A DNA stretch of 64,000 bases, taken from Lichenostomus cassidix (taxonomy: Eukaryota; Chordata; Aves; Passeriformes; Meliphagidae). Location: NCBI GenBank assembly GCA_008360975.2, contig CM039210.1, positions 23,025,007-23,089,006 on the forward strand. The letters are read 5' to 3'. The notes under the pieces were generated by a model that saw only the letters and a list, made by a program, of their open reading frames with translations, made no database searches and had not been told where the DNA came from. The position numbers and the translations under genes were made by a program. Positions 32,872-42,778 of this stretch are shown piece after piece (within the stretch, counting starts at the first letter, position 1; every line of letters starts with the position of its first letter).

Positions 32872-35451
32872 TCAAAGTCTTTCTTCTCTATATGCTGGAG
32901 GAGGTGTGGAAGACGTTGCATTCCTGGTCATTGCATTGATCAGCCTTCGGGTATGTAGGCGCTCCCTTCCAATGGTTCCTAAAATACATTTATAAACTCC
33001 AAAAATAATTAGAATCAAAATCAAAAACATTATCGCATACTGAATCACCGATGATATCCATCCAGATACCTGGAGTCCTAAAGAGCTAAACACTTCTCCA
33101 AGCCAATTATGTTCTGCTTCTCTTTCGAGATCTTTTGTTTTGTCTTCTATTTGTTCTAATTGTGAAATGTCCTTTTCCACATCAATAGTTACATTTGGGA
33201 TATGGATGCAACAATGATCAATTTTCTGGCTCAAATATCCACACACTCCATGTTCCTTCAGTAAGAGCATGTCAAGAGCCATTCTATTTTGTAATGTCAT
33301 TCTTGTGGTAGCCTGTAACTGAATATTGAAATCTTTAAATCCTTTCTTAGTGGCTGCTGCCAATCTTTCAGTCTGCCCCATTAGTTTATAGAGCATATCC
33401 CTGTTCCGATATGAAGCTACAGGTGCAAACAAGGATTCCAAAGCCCACCCGAATTTAACTCCACTGGTTGGCTCATGCCATTTGTTTTCATCATCCAAGT
33501 CTCGTTTAGTCCTAGCTGATTGTCGAGTCAAATTAGACTGTTTCCAAAACGGACATAAGGTCGGAATTCCTAAAGTAATTTGTGTGACAGGCCCATCTAT
33601 TGGCATATGGGTGGTCCACTTTCCATGCCCCATAACCCAAACTAGGTTTCCTGGACTTCTGATAGTAGTAGATTTACAACTGATGATTCTCTTCCCATTT
33701 TTATCTCCTTGAATTTGGTCTGTAATTGTATGGTTGTATCCTCGACATTCACATCCCCATTTTAGCAAGACTCTTACTGGTACGAGCCCTATTTTATCTT
33801 TTGGTGTGTCGCATGTGATTACTTGGGTACAATTCCAAATGTCTTTTTGGTCCCTCTTCTCCCGTTTGGTAGTCTGGAGGTTCATTACCTCAGTGTAAGT
33901 CTGGTTTTTACTTCCTGTCCATTGTATGCACCAATTAACTTGTCCTAAGTAGCTATATGTTTCTAAAAGGCTTGGTCCCCAAATTGTTCCCCATTCGTCT
34001 TCTAAAGACTGGGTCTGGGTAACATTTTGACAGACTTCTTCCTCTCTAATCTTTTGTTCCTGGAGAGTCACTTTGTTACATGGTTCTGAAACAGGCCCTG
34101 AAACAACACACTTATTACCTCTTGATGTTGTCAGCCATGCATAATATCCTGGCATCTGCCTGCATTGGTGTTCAGTAACCTTCCGGACCAACATACAACC
34201 CTCTTTCCAGTCATAGTACTCATTAGGAACCAATCTACAGCTCCAAGTTACATTTACATATGCCTCAGGCAAATCAGTGACGGGAACTATTCCCCATGGA
34301 ATTGGTTCTCCCGCTGCTCGAGGCAGAGGTAAACAAGCAGTGATTTTAGAAACATTCTGCATTTCTCCAAAGTCTCGAATTAAACCTACAATTAAGTTTT
34401 CTTGTTCTGGGTTATGGTGAAAAACCCAGGTTTTATTTCCAATTTCAACATCTCTAATTCTTCTTTTATTTATTCGTGCCCTAGTAAGGGATACCAAAGT
34501 CACAGCGTGTGTCCACCATGCATCTTGGGCAATCCAACACCAATATGTCCCTTCATCCTCTGGTTGAACATCCTGTATCACTAAAGTTAACATGCCTCCT
34601 AATCGCTTCTCTAATTGGTATTTCCCCCCTTCCTGGACATTTCCTTTCTTAAACCACCATCCAAACTCAGAGAAAACAATTCCACGCTCTGGTTGGCAAA
34701 CTAAAACTACAGAAGTACCACGGACCGCCTGGTAAATTCCATGGGTAGGTCTTAACCCATCCATTAGATGACTTTTTCCTTGTACTTCTCTCTTCCCGTA
34801 CCCCATCATAGAACCACAGCTTATCACACAGAGATATAATCCCTCATTTTTCCCTACACGTGCCTGAGTATCATTTAACCATCCAATTCCACTATCGCTT
34901 CCTGCCTGCAGGTCACTCTTTCCTTCCGGCCTTTCCCACATTATCTGTCTAGCTAATTTCCACCAAGTAACCGTGAACATGCTGCTACATTCATGTTGGG
35001 CTGTGAATGAGCAATTTATTTTTGAGGGTGGACCATCCCACATGTCAACTGATGCTTGGTAAGGTGAGACTTTTATTGCCGAGTTGCTTTGCCATGTCAT
35101 AACCCCTAGTGCGATTAGTTTATAATCAAAACTCCACCTAATTTTTACCAGACATGTATATATCCCAGCACTTTCCATGCTAACGTTGGTAAGCTGTAAT
35201 GTGGTATTGCCTTTTTGTGTGTCCTTATCCCAAAATGTACTATTGATAACATTAGTGAGTGTTTGCTCTTTTCTCCAATATGTACTTATCTCATCGACTC
35301 CAGCTCCCTGGTCATCAGTGATTTCACAAGTCAAGTTTACAGTCATTCCTTCCATTGCTCCGATTACAGGATCTGAAACAGTGACAAGTACATGTTCATC
35401 AACAGGTAATATTTTTAGCATAACCAGAAATACAGCAATTACAATTTTCAT
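32872..35451 (-). CDS. env: Provirus A Env with three Ig-like domains, intact frame
   Basis: An 859-codon frame starting at 35451, where ATGA overlaps the pol stop. A signal peptide (residues 1-17) is followed by three immunoglobulin-like domains. The first has Cys42, Trp59 and S-A-G-I-Y-T-C ending at Cys100. The second has Cys147, Trp163/164 and N-E-G-L-Y-L-C ending at Cys208. The third has Cys252, Trp265/266 and E-D-E-G-T-Y-W-C ending at Cys305. Residues 330-646 form a cysteine-rich, glycosylated segment of surface-subunit type. RTKR (647-650) is a furin-like site. The transmembrane subunit has Q-N-R-M-A-L-D (721-727), a C-x9-CC motif (737, 747, 748), a membrane segment (about 801-822) and a tail ending P-P-A-Y-R-E-E-R-L. 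Usual class I Env is 550-650 residues, so the extra length equals the Ig block. Role presumed receptor binding and fusion; the Ig function is unknown. Confidence 0.93.
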   Translation of the reverse strand: MKIVIAVFLVMLKILPVDEHVLVTVSDPVIGAMEGMTVNLTCEITDDQGAGVDEISTYWRKEQTLTNVINSTFWDKDTQKGNTTLQLTNVSMESAGIYTCLVKIRWSFDYKLIALGVMTWQSNSAIKVSPYQASVDMWDGPPSKINCSFTAQHECSSMFTVTWWKLARQIMWERPEGKSDLQAGSDSGIGWLNDTQARVGKNEGLYLCVISCGSMMGYGKREVQGKSHLMDGLRPTHGIYQAVRGTSVVLVCQPERGIVFSEFGWWFKKGNVQEGGKYQLEKRLGGMLTLVIQDVQPEDEGTYWCWIAQDAWWTHAVTLVSLTRARINKRRIRDVEIGNKTWVFHHNPEQENLIVGLIRDFGEMQNVSKITACLPLPRAAGEPIPWGIVPVTDLPEAYVNVTWSCRLVPNEYYDWKEGCMLVRKVTEHQCRQMPGYYAWLTTSRGNKCVVSGPVSEPCNKVTLQEQKIREEEVCQNVTQTQSLEDEWGTIWGPSLLETYSYLGQVNWCIQWTGSKNQTYTEVMNLQTTKREKRDQKDIWNCTQVITCDTPKDKIGLVPVRVLLKWGCECRGYNHTITDQIQGDKNGKRIISCKSTTIRSPGNLVWVMGHGKWTTHMPIDGPVTQITLGIPTLCPFWKQSNLTRQSARTKRDLDDENKWHEPTSGVKFGWALESLFAPVASYRNRDMLYKLMGQTERLAAATKKGFKDFNIQLQATTRMTLQNRMALDMLLLKEHGVCGYLSQKIDHCCIHIPNVTIDVEKDISQLEQIEDKTKDLEREAEHNWLGEVFSSLGLQVSGWISSVIQYAIMFLILILIIFGVYKCILGTIGRERLHTRRLINAMTRNATSSTPPPAYREERL

Positions 35452-38400
35452 TTTGCTCGTAAAATCAATCGCGTGGGGGACACGACTTGGGATTCCCACT
35501 GAGTTGGCATCTTCTTGACTCGCGTGTAATGTATCCAGGAGTCGATTCCGGCCACTTTGATTGCTGTGAATGTTGTTAGTATCACCTGATACGGGCCGTC
35601 CCATGATTCTCTCAGTGGGTCTGTGAACCAGTTCTTCGCGTATACTTGGTCTCCTGGTTGAACATCATGCACAGGGTTTTCCAGTGGAAGAGGTCTGTTC
35701 CACTGCAGGGTTCCACGCAAGGCACTGAGAACTCTATGCAGAGAAACAACATAATTATATACTGCCTGATCCCCTACCACATGCGGGTCTCCTTTTAAAA
35801 TAGTTGCATGGTAAGGTTTTCCATATAGTATCTCATAGGGGCTCACGCCTAACCTTTCCCTTGGCTTAATTCTAATTCGGAGGAGAGCAAGTGGCAAAGC
35901 CTGAGGCCATTGTATTTTGGCTTCTTGACAGATTTTCTTAATTTGGCCCTTTAAAGTTTGATTCATTCTTTCTACTTGCCCACTAGATTGCGGTCTCCAA
36001 GGAGTATGGAGATTCCAAGCAATATCTAACATCCGTGCTACATCCTGCACAATATTAGCAATGAAGTGAGGACCCCTATCTGATGACAACCCCAAAGGTA
36101 CTCCAAATCTGGGTATTATCTCTTTCAAGAGAGTTTTCACTACTTCTTTTGCCTGATTAGTCCTACACGGAAAGGCCTCTGGCCACCCTGAAAAGGTACA
36201 CACATACACCAGGATATATTTATACCCTTGTGCTTTGGGTAATTCTGAAAAATCCACCTGCCAATAATCTCCCGGTTCTGGTCCTACTTGTAATTTTCCA
36301 TCTGAATCTGTTTCCTGACAATAGGATTATTCTTTAAACAGACTGGGCACATTGCATTCACCCGTTTTGCCAACGTTAACATCTGATTGGAAATTATTTC
36401 ATTCTTCAAAAATTTTACCAATGCTTCTGCTCCCCAATGACTTTTGTTATGTTCAGCTATGAGGATGGCCTTCATTATCTGTATGGGAACAACTACTTGT
36501 CCTGTATTGGTTGTGTACCATCCTGTTGCTCCTTTCCGAGCTTTCAATAACATGGCTAGTTTCTCATCATCCTGTGAATACTTTGGAGCTTGTTGCATAT
36601 AAGGTGTAACAGGGTTTACCTTAGTTGGTATGAGAGCCATCTGAGTCCATACTTGACGAGCTGCCCGCTTTGCAGCTACATCTGCTAAATGATTACCTTG
36701 GTAGATTTTTCCTTCTTCATTCCGATGTCCCCGGACATGCATAACGGCCACTCGCTCTGGTCGATGTACAGCATCCAACAATGCTAACACTTCTGTGCGA
36801 TGTTTTATTACAGCCTCTTGGGAATTAAGAAGTCCTCTTTCTTTCCATAGTGCTCCGTGAACATGCACCACACCAAAGGCATACTTGGAATCAGTCCAAA
36901 TATTTACCGTTTTCCCAGTGCTCAATATCAAGGCTCGAGTGAGTCCAATGATCTCAGCCTTTTGGGCTGACGTACCTGGTGGCAAGGCTTGTGCCTCCAC
37001 AACTCGAGTAACTGTAACCACTGAATATCCCGCATACCTGGTACTGTTTTCCATAAAACTGGAACCATCGGTAAATAATTCCCAGTCTGGAGCATCCAGG
37101 GGTTCATCCTTCAAATCCGGTCGGCTCGAATAAACTTGTTCAATCACTTCCACACAGTCATGGGAGAGCTCATGTTCTTCCATCTCACTGTGGAGGAACT
37201 CTGCTGGATTAATATGATTAGTCGTTTGGAGTTCTATGTCATCTTGTTCTCTTAGAATAGCTTGATACTGCAGCATTCTACTGGAAGATAGCCAACGACC
37301 CCCCTTTTGCTCCAAGACAGCTAGTACCATGTGGGGAACATACACCGTCATTCTTTTTCCCATGGTAAGTTTCCTGGCTTCCTGAATGAGAAGTACCGTA
37401 GCCGCAACGGCCCGCAAGCATGACGGCCAACCGGTACTTACAGTGTCCAGTTGTTTGGAGAAATATCCCACAGGCCTCTTCCAGGATCCCAACTTCTGGG
37501 TTAGAACTCCCAATGCTAGTTTCTGCCTTTCATTCACATATAATTGAAAGTCTTTGTTTAAATCTGGCAACCCCAAGGCCGGGGCTTCTTTTAATGCTTG
37601 TTTCAAATCCTGGAAAGCCTTCTCCCTGTTTGTATTCCATTTCAATTGGGATTCTTTTAGAGCCTCATATAGGGGTTTTGCTATCAGGCCAAAATTCGGA
37701 ATCCATAGCCTGCACCATCCAACCATTCCCAGAAAGGATCTTAACTCCTGGTGATTTCTAGGGAGTGGAATGGAGCATATAGCTTCAATTCTATTAACCC
37801 CCAAACGTCTGAGGCCTTGTGTTAGCTCACATCCTAGGTACAGGACGCTTTCTCTGACCAGTTGTACTTTTTCCTTGGATACCTTGTATCCTGCTTGCCC
37901 CAACATATTCAATAATGCAACAGTTAATCGGAGGCATACCTTCTTGTCTTCTGTGGCCAAAAGAATATCATCTACATACTGCAATACTACATAAGAATGT
38001 GGAGATTCTCTCACCTGAGTCGTTTTCCATTCTTCTAATTCCTTTGCCAATTGATTACCAAAGATGGTAGGGCTGTTTTTGAATCCTTGAGGCAGTCTGG
38101 TCCAGGTGAGCTGTTTCTTCCTTCCTGTCATTGGTTCTTCCCATTCAAAGGCAAAATACTTCATGCTCTCTATTGCCAGTGGGATGCAGAAGAAGGCATC
38201 CTTTAAATCAATCACAGTAAACCATTTAAATCATTCCGATACAGATGTTAACAATGTGTAAGGGTTGGCAACCACCGGGTGAATGTCTTTAACTATCTCG
38301 TTTATAGCCCTTAAATCTTGAACTAATCTATACTTACCATTTGGTTTCTTCACCGGGAATATAGGAGTATTATACTCTGATTCACATTCCTTTAATAATC

Positions 38401-39040
38401 CTTGCACTGTAAACTGCGCTATCAGCGGAGCTACTCCCTGCCGAGCCTCTGCTTTAATGGGATACTGTTTTATCCTAACCGGTTTAGCTCCTTCTTTTAG
38501 CTCAACTACCACCGGCTGGGCAACCTTTGATTTTCCCGGAGTTCCCGCCTCCCAAACCCAGGGTACCACTGCATGTTCAATCTCTGTTGGGATCGGTGCC
38601 GGGTCCATTTCCTTTATTGCAAATATTTTCCCGATTTCTTCATCCGGAATTTCCAATTTAACTCGACCCTGTTCAAATATAATTTTAGCATTTAATAGAG
38701 ACAGCAAATCCCGTCCAAACAGAGGCTGAGGGCAGTTTGGCATATACAAAAACTGATGATCCAGTTCCTTTCCTCCGAATTTTAAATTAAGGGGTTGTAG
38801 AAAAGGCCTTTCCTCCAATTGTCCTGTAGCTCCTATTACCTGTATAGTTGTGTCACTTATGGGTCCCAACCGTTTATTTAAAACTGAGTGAGTAGCCCCT
38901 GTATCAACCATAAATTCCTGCTCCTGTCCGCCTATTTCTATTATCACCTTCAGATCCCGGTCTAGTCTGCTTTGATCCCTATAGTTTCCTAACATCATTG
39001 CCTGTGCTTGTGTCTGGGCGCCATCTACCGGCGGTACGGG
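35448..39040 (-). pseudogene. pol: Provirus A pro-pol (stop and frameshift)
   Basis: Protease with FMVDTGAT at 38897-38920 runs in frame from nucleocapsid into reverse transcriptase. A TGA at 38231-38233 interrupts the frame just before D-L-K-D-A-F. RT then continues with L-P-Q-G and YVDD (37967-37978), the connection, RNase H (F-T-D-G-S-S, A-E-I-I-G-L, W-T-D-S-K-Y) and the integrase zinc domain (H-N-K-S-H, C-P-V-C). A one-base deletion near 36296 shifts the frame. The integrase core reopens at 36257 with V-D-F-S-E-L-P, S-S-D-R-G-P-H-F and V-E-R-M-N-Q. The last 270 codons end at 35448, overlapping env. Confidence 0.93.
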
Positions 39041-40003
39041 GAAACCTCCCATCAACCCTACATTACTCATCCCTATCCCATTTCGTACAGGGCACTCATT
39101 CTTCCAGTGTCCGAATTGACGACAAAATGCACACTGATTAGGACCCAACTGTTCCTGTCTACTCTGGCTCATCCCTGCAACTAAAAATCCTCCTCTCCCC
39201 CGAGCGAATCCTGCCCTTCCCTGTCCAATTCCCCTGGAGAAAAAGGTACTTTAATAATAACTTTCTCACCACGGGGGCCCATGGCTTCCCTTAAGGGGGC
39301 TATCATTCGGGGTTCCTCTTGATTCCGCCTTCCCTGTCTAGTCCGTGCCGTTATGGGGGTTCTTTGTATGCTTCGGGAGCTTGGGGAAGGAGTTTGGGGA
39401 CGGAGGGTGACTGAGGTATGACTTACTCCAAGTCCTTCCGGGATTGTATATTATTTTCCTCATTAGTCTCATCCTCATCAGTATCAGTATCATCTATGTC
39501 TCCCTCCCCACTTCGGCACGGCGGAGCAGAGGGAACAGGACAAGGGGGGGGCAACCATTAAAGATAAATCTTCACCTTGACTAGAAAACCGTACTGCACA
39601 TTTCACACAGGTTTCACGCGCTTTGCACCCAATACATTCATTTTCCATCGTTCCCCGCTTGCAACAATAGCATACCACACTCCTTTTGCCATTCTGTTTT
39701 AGACCCCAAATAACGGAACAAATCCAAATAAGGTACCTCATCCCATTTCTCAGTATCCCTTAGATAATACATCAATGAATTAATTATGTTCTCATCAACA
39801 GTACCATTGACAGGCCACTCCGGTCCCCCCTCAAAAGCATAGAGAGGCCACACATGATTACAAAAATCTATCATTTTTCCTTTGCTTAAGTCTTGGTAAA
39901 ACCCAGCACTTTTCCATCTTCCCAGCAAGCATCCTAATGGGGTGTTCCCTGGTACTTTACCATTAGCTTGCACCAATGCTTTAAAGGTTTTAAAAGGCAT
40001 CAT
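39041..40003 (-). pseudogene. gag: Provirus A gag (capsid deleted, frameshifted)
   Basis: The matrix frame starts at 40003 (M-M-P-F-K-T-F-K) and runs 121 codons until an extra A near 39644 shifts it. Further indels occur in the G8 tract near 39544-39551. Capsid is missing: sequence jumps from the F-S-P-G-like start at about 39238 to the Gly/Arg-rich nucleocapsid linker at about 39236, where B has about 700 nt more. AGG lies at both edges of the missing segment. The zinc knuckle C-A-F-C-R-Q-F-G-H-W-K-N-E-C (near 39088-39132) is perfect, and no stop separates it from protease. Confidence 0.92.
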
Positions 40004-40399
40004 AGCAAAACAGAAAGTAACATGCAGAGAATAACAGGTAACATGCAGAGAATACAGATATCAACAGCACCAAGTATAGAAAAAGGACAGCAACCAAACC
40101 AACCAACTTGCCACTTCTCGTCGCCGCGAGGGGCAAGTGCTGAACCTGCGTAGCTTTCGCTTCGTCTTATGGTCAGCGCCTAGGCATTCCTCAAGACGTC
40201 TATAACCCAACCCTGCGAGGTTCGCCGCCTCGTCTTATGGGCAGGTACCCAGTATTAAACAAATAAAGCACCTTACGGGCTTACCTCCTGCAGTTGTCCG
40301 ACAGGCGCGGGGGTCGGGCACGAACCGATGACTCCCCGAGAATCACCCGGTGCCGGCGTGGAGTAGATCAGGACGTGAACCGCCCCAGCCACCTTCGGA

Positions 40400-40417
40400 G
40401 TCCTGCCGCGGTCGCCA
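40400..40417 (-). other. Provirus A primer-binding site
   Basis: TGGCGACCGCGGCAGGAC begins 6 nt inside the 5' LTR end. The pattern TGGCG...GGCAGGA(C/T)TC resembles the 3' end complement of tRNA-Ser more than the Pro, Gln or Leu primers common in class I elements. B differs by one base (CGTGG). Confidence 0.6.
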
Positions 40418-40423
40418 GAAAAC

Positions 40424-40911
40424 TGTTGCCCGAACCGAGGAAACACAAAACAACCGAAGTTATTTTATGCGGTGCTTTATTGAGGGCCCTGGGGACCTGA
40501 GGACTAATGTCCAAAGTCAGAGCCCCAAACCTGCTACAAATCACTGAGTATATATATGTTTTCTTTCCAAATTGCTTCATCTTAACAAATTTGATTTCTA
40601 GACACATCTACCTGATTTATGATTACATTGTGACTTTGTTTTTCGTTAACTGAACATTCTTTATCATCATTAATCTACTACACCCTATTAGATAAGTCAC
40701 ACACTCCACTTAGCAGATTACTTAAATAAACAAACTGTTCTATATCTACATTCCTTAGACAAGTCTTTCTCCCCTCATCAGTATGCTCTATTGATCCTTT
40801 TGATCGCTACTGGCAACTTCGCTACACAACAGTGTTTACACTCAGGCCTACTGATCCCTCCAAGCCTTAGCATGACTACTACTAAAGTTTTTATTCATTG
40901 GTTTTGCAACA
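40424..40911 (-). mobile_element. Provirus A 5' LTR
   Basis: 488 nt, TGTTGCAAAACC to GGGCAACA on the minus strand. Nearly identical to the 3' LTR at 32330-32818; the visible differences are single substitutions (for example near 40469, 40585 and 40744), one 2-nt indel and one 1-nt indel. Confidence 0.95.
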
Positions 40912-41149
40912 CTGTCTACTGGGTTCCCAGAGGACGAGAGCTACCACTGGATCTTCAGCTGGAGACTAGACCTTCACAGGATCACCGCTTGAACTGAACT
41001 ACTTCAGTTGGACTGCTACTACCACCCTAACTGGGTGTCAGTTTGAATCTGACTTTGTCAGTGCTTTTCCTTGTATTATTTCACTTATTTTTAATTTCAA
41101 TCTTGACTTGTGATCTCCCACTGGTTTGTTTTCAAACCAACACATATTT

Positions 41150-41167
41150 TGGCGCCCAACGTGGGGC
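41150..41167 (+). other. Element C primer-binding site (tRNA-Lys1,2 type)
   Basis: TGGCGCCCAACGTGGGGC, 5 nt after the LTR end. It matches the tRNA-Lys1,2 complement used by betaretroviruses such as mouse mammary tumour virus (known from the family). Confidence 0.9.
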
Positions 41168-41200
41168 CACGACCTGGGGAAACTCAGAAATCCTATCACC

Positions 41201-42274
41201 ATGATGCTCAGCTTATCTACATGGGTACTGTATCTCGCTCTCTATATTTTTCCTCAAATGGGAAACTATCTGCCTGTCGTATTGGCCCTGTTGCGACCAG
41301 GGAATGGCATGAGAATTGCTTTATTGGTTTATTATGCCTATTGTATGTGTCCTAGGTTGCAATATAGATGTAGTTAAGTATTCTATTACCACCAGCTGTG
41401 GGCCGTTAGCTGCTATCACCTGCTAATGACCCACTCCGGATGACAGGCAATGGGCCATCCGTTAGCTATTATCAGCTGCTAATGACCCACCCCGCATGAC
41501 AGGCAATGGGCCATCAGGGACCCACCGTGTGACTCATGGACTTATCTCATCCCATTGTGGGATGCTCTGCCAAGGAGGGAGGAACCAGGTGTTCCCACGT
41601 GGATATAACCTGGCCTTGGAACTGCCTGAGCTAGCCCTGTCTACTGGGTTCCCAGAGGACCAGAGCTACTACTGGATCTTCAGCTGGAGACTAGACCTTC
41701 ACAGGATCACTGCTTCAACTGGACTACTTCAGTTGGACTGCTACTACCACCCTAACCGGGTGTCAGTTTGAATCTGACTTTGTCAGTGCTTTTCCTTGTA
41801 TTATTTCACTTATTTTTAATTTCAATCTTGACTTGTGATCTCCCACTGGTTTGTTTTCAAACCAACACAGTATGATAACCTGTGAGGCAATGAATACCAT
41901 TCGGAACATATACTCAGTTTTGTCTGCCTGGCCTAATCTGAGCCACTACGTCTGGGACCTCCTCAGCAATCGCACCCACCCTCTGGGGTTAGGAGGAGAG
42001 AGCGGTTTCTTCCAGCCTTTCAGGTCAGGCACAGCCGTTTTTGAGGATATTGAGTTCTCTCTGGATGCTAGGGATGGCATAATCTTTTTGTTAGTTCTGT
42101 TTTCTTTGACCAGCACCGTGTACCTCATGCTGCAGATCAGAAAAATATTTTGTCTTCTTGCGGAGGAGAAACAAAGCAAATCAGAACAGCCGAAGCCCGT
42201 AGCAGTTGCCCCCGTCCAGAAAAAGAAATCAAAGAGCAAATCGGTCCGCATAGCGACTGATGAGGATGCAGCAG
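41201..42274 (+). pseudogene. Element C membrane-protein-like frame, split by C2
   Basis: An ATG pair at about 41201 opens a frame rich in hydrophobic residues (W-V-L-Y-L-A-L-Y-I-F, then L-P-V-V-L-A-L-L, then A-L-L-V-Y-Y-A-Y). Solo LTR C2 inserts after a Met codon at 41345-41347. Beyond its duplicated GTATG the same frame goes on for about 130 codons: a soluble stretch with a possible N-glycosylation site (N-R-T), a clear membrane helix (I-I-F-L-L-V-L-F-S-L-T) and a lysine/serine-rich tail, cut by B at 42275. It is not recognisably Gag. The function is unknown, and I do not recognise the protein. Confidence 0.5.
41348..41869 (+). mobile_element. C2: solo LTR of the C family
   Basis: TGTCCTAGG...CCAACACA with a perfect 5-bp duplication GTATG (41343-41347, 41870-41874). 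It sits inside an element of its own family. It differs from the split LTR by a tandem duplication of about 60 nt (41399-41515; repeated GTTAGCTGCTAT/GTTAGCTATTAT and GACAGGCAATGGGCCATC) and scattered substitutions. Confidence 0.95.
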
Positions 42275-42772
42275 TGTTGCAAAACCATGAATAAAGACTT
42301 TAAAGACTTTAGTAGTAGTCATGCTAAGGCTTGGAGGGATCAGTAGGCCTGAGTGTAAACAGTGTTGTGTAGTGAAGTTGCCAGTAGCGATCAAAAGGAT
42401 CAATAGAGCATACTGAGGAGGGTAGAAAGACTTATCTAAGGAATGTGTAGCTATAGAACAGTTTGTTTATTTAAGTAATCTGCTAAGTGAAGTGTGTGAC
42501 TTATCTAATAGGGTGTAGTAGATTAATGATGATAAAGAATGTTCAGTTAACGAAAAACAAAGTCACAATGTAATCATAAATCAGGTAGATGTGTCTAGAA
42601 ATCAAATTCGTTAAGATGAAGCAATTTGGAAAGAAAACATATATATACTCAGTGATTTTGTAGCAGGTTGGGGCTCTGACTTTGGACATTAGTCCTCAGG
42701 TCCCCAGGGCCCTCAATAAAGCACCGCATAAAATAACTTTGGTTGTTTTGTGTTTCCTTGGTTCGGGCAACA
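42275..42772 (+). mobile_element. Provirus B 5' LTR
   Basis: 498 nt, TGTTGCAAAACC to GGGCAACA. TATATATA at 42640-42647 and AATAAA at 42715-42720. Compared with its 3' LTR it has a 10-nt tandem duplication (TAAAGACTTT near 42293), a 2-nt insertion (GTGTAG near 42445) and about nine substitutions, so roughly 2 percent divergence, more than between the A LTRs. Confidence 0.95.
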
Positions 42773-42778
42773 GTTTTC

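Larger units (their letters stand above)
32330..40911 (-). mobile_element. Provirus A (class I, Ig-domain Env family)
   Basis: Complete two-LTR provirus on the minus strand, 8582 nt, flanked by the 4-bp duplication CTGT (32326-32329, 40912-40915), inserted in the element C LTR. The order 5' LTR, primer site, gag, pro, pol, env, polypurine tract, 3' LTR is intact. The two LTRs differ by about three substitutions and two small indels, so insertion is recent. Against copy B it has lost about 700 nt of capsid. Lesions: gag frameshifts, RT stop at 38231, integrase frameshift near 36296. Env is open. Confidence 0.95.
32093..41144 (+). mobile_element. Element C 5' LTR, split by provirus A
   Basis: The LTR starts TGTCCTAGGTTGC (32093) and is interrupted after CTGT (32326-32329) by provirus A. 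It resumes with the second CTGT (40912-40915) and ends CCAACACA at 41144, 5 nt before a tRNA-Lys primer-binding site. Joined length is close to 460 nt. The intact copy C2 (41348-41869) confirms the order. GGATATAACC (32291) is the TATA region. I infer an ERVK/betaretrovirus-like element from the Lys primer and the 5-bp duplication of C2. Confidence 0.9.
41145..42274 (+). mobile_element. Element C internal region, split by solo LTR C2 and cut by B
   Basis: After the C LTR come TATTT and a tRNA-Lys-type primer-binding site, then a leader and a short open frame that is interrupted by C2. The right end stops exactly where the B 5' LTR starts (42275). No gag, pro or pol of C is present. C is therefore either a non-autonomous element or only its 5' end survives. 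Confidence 0.8.
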
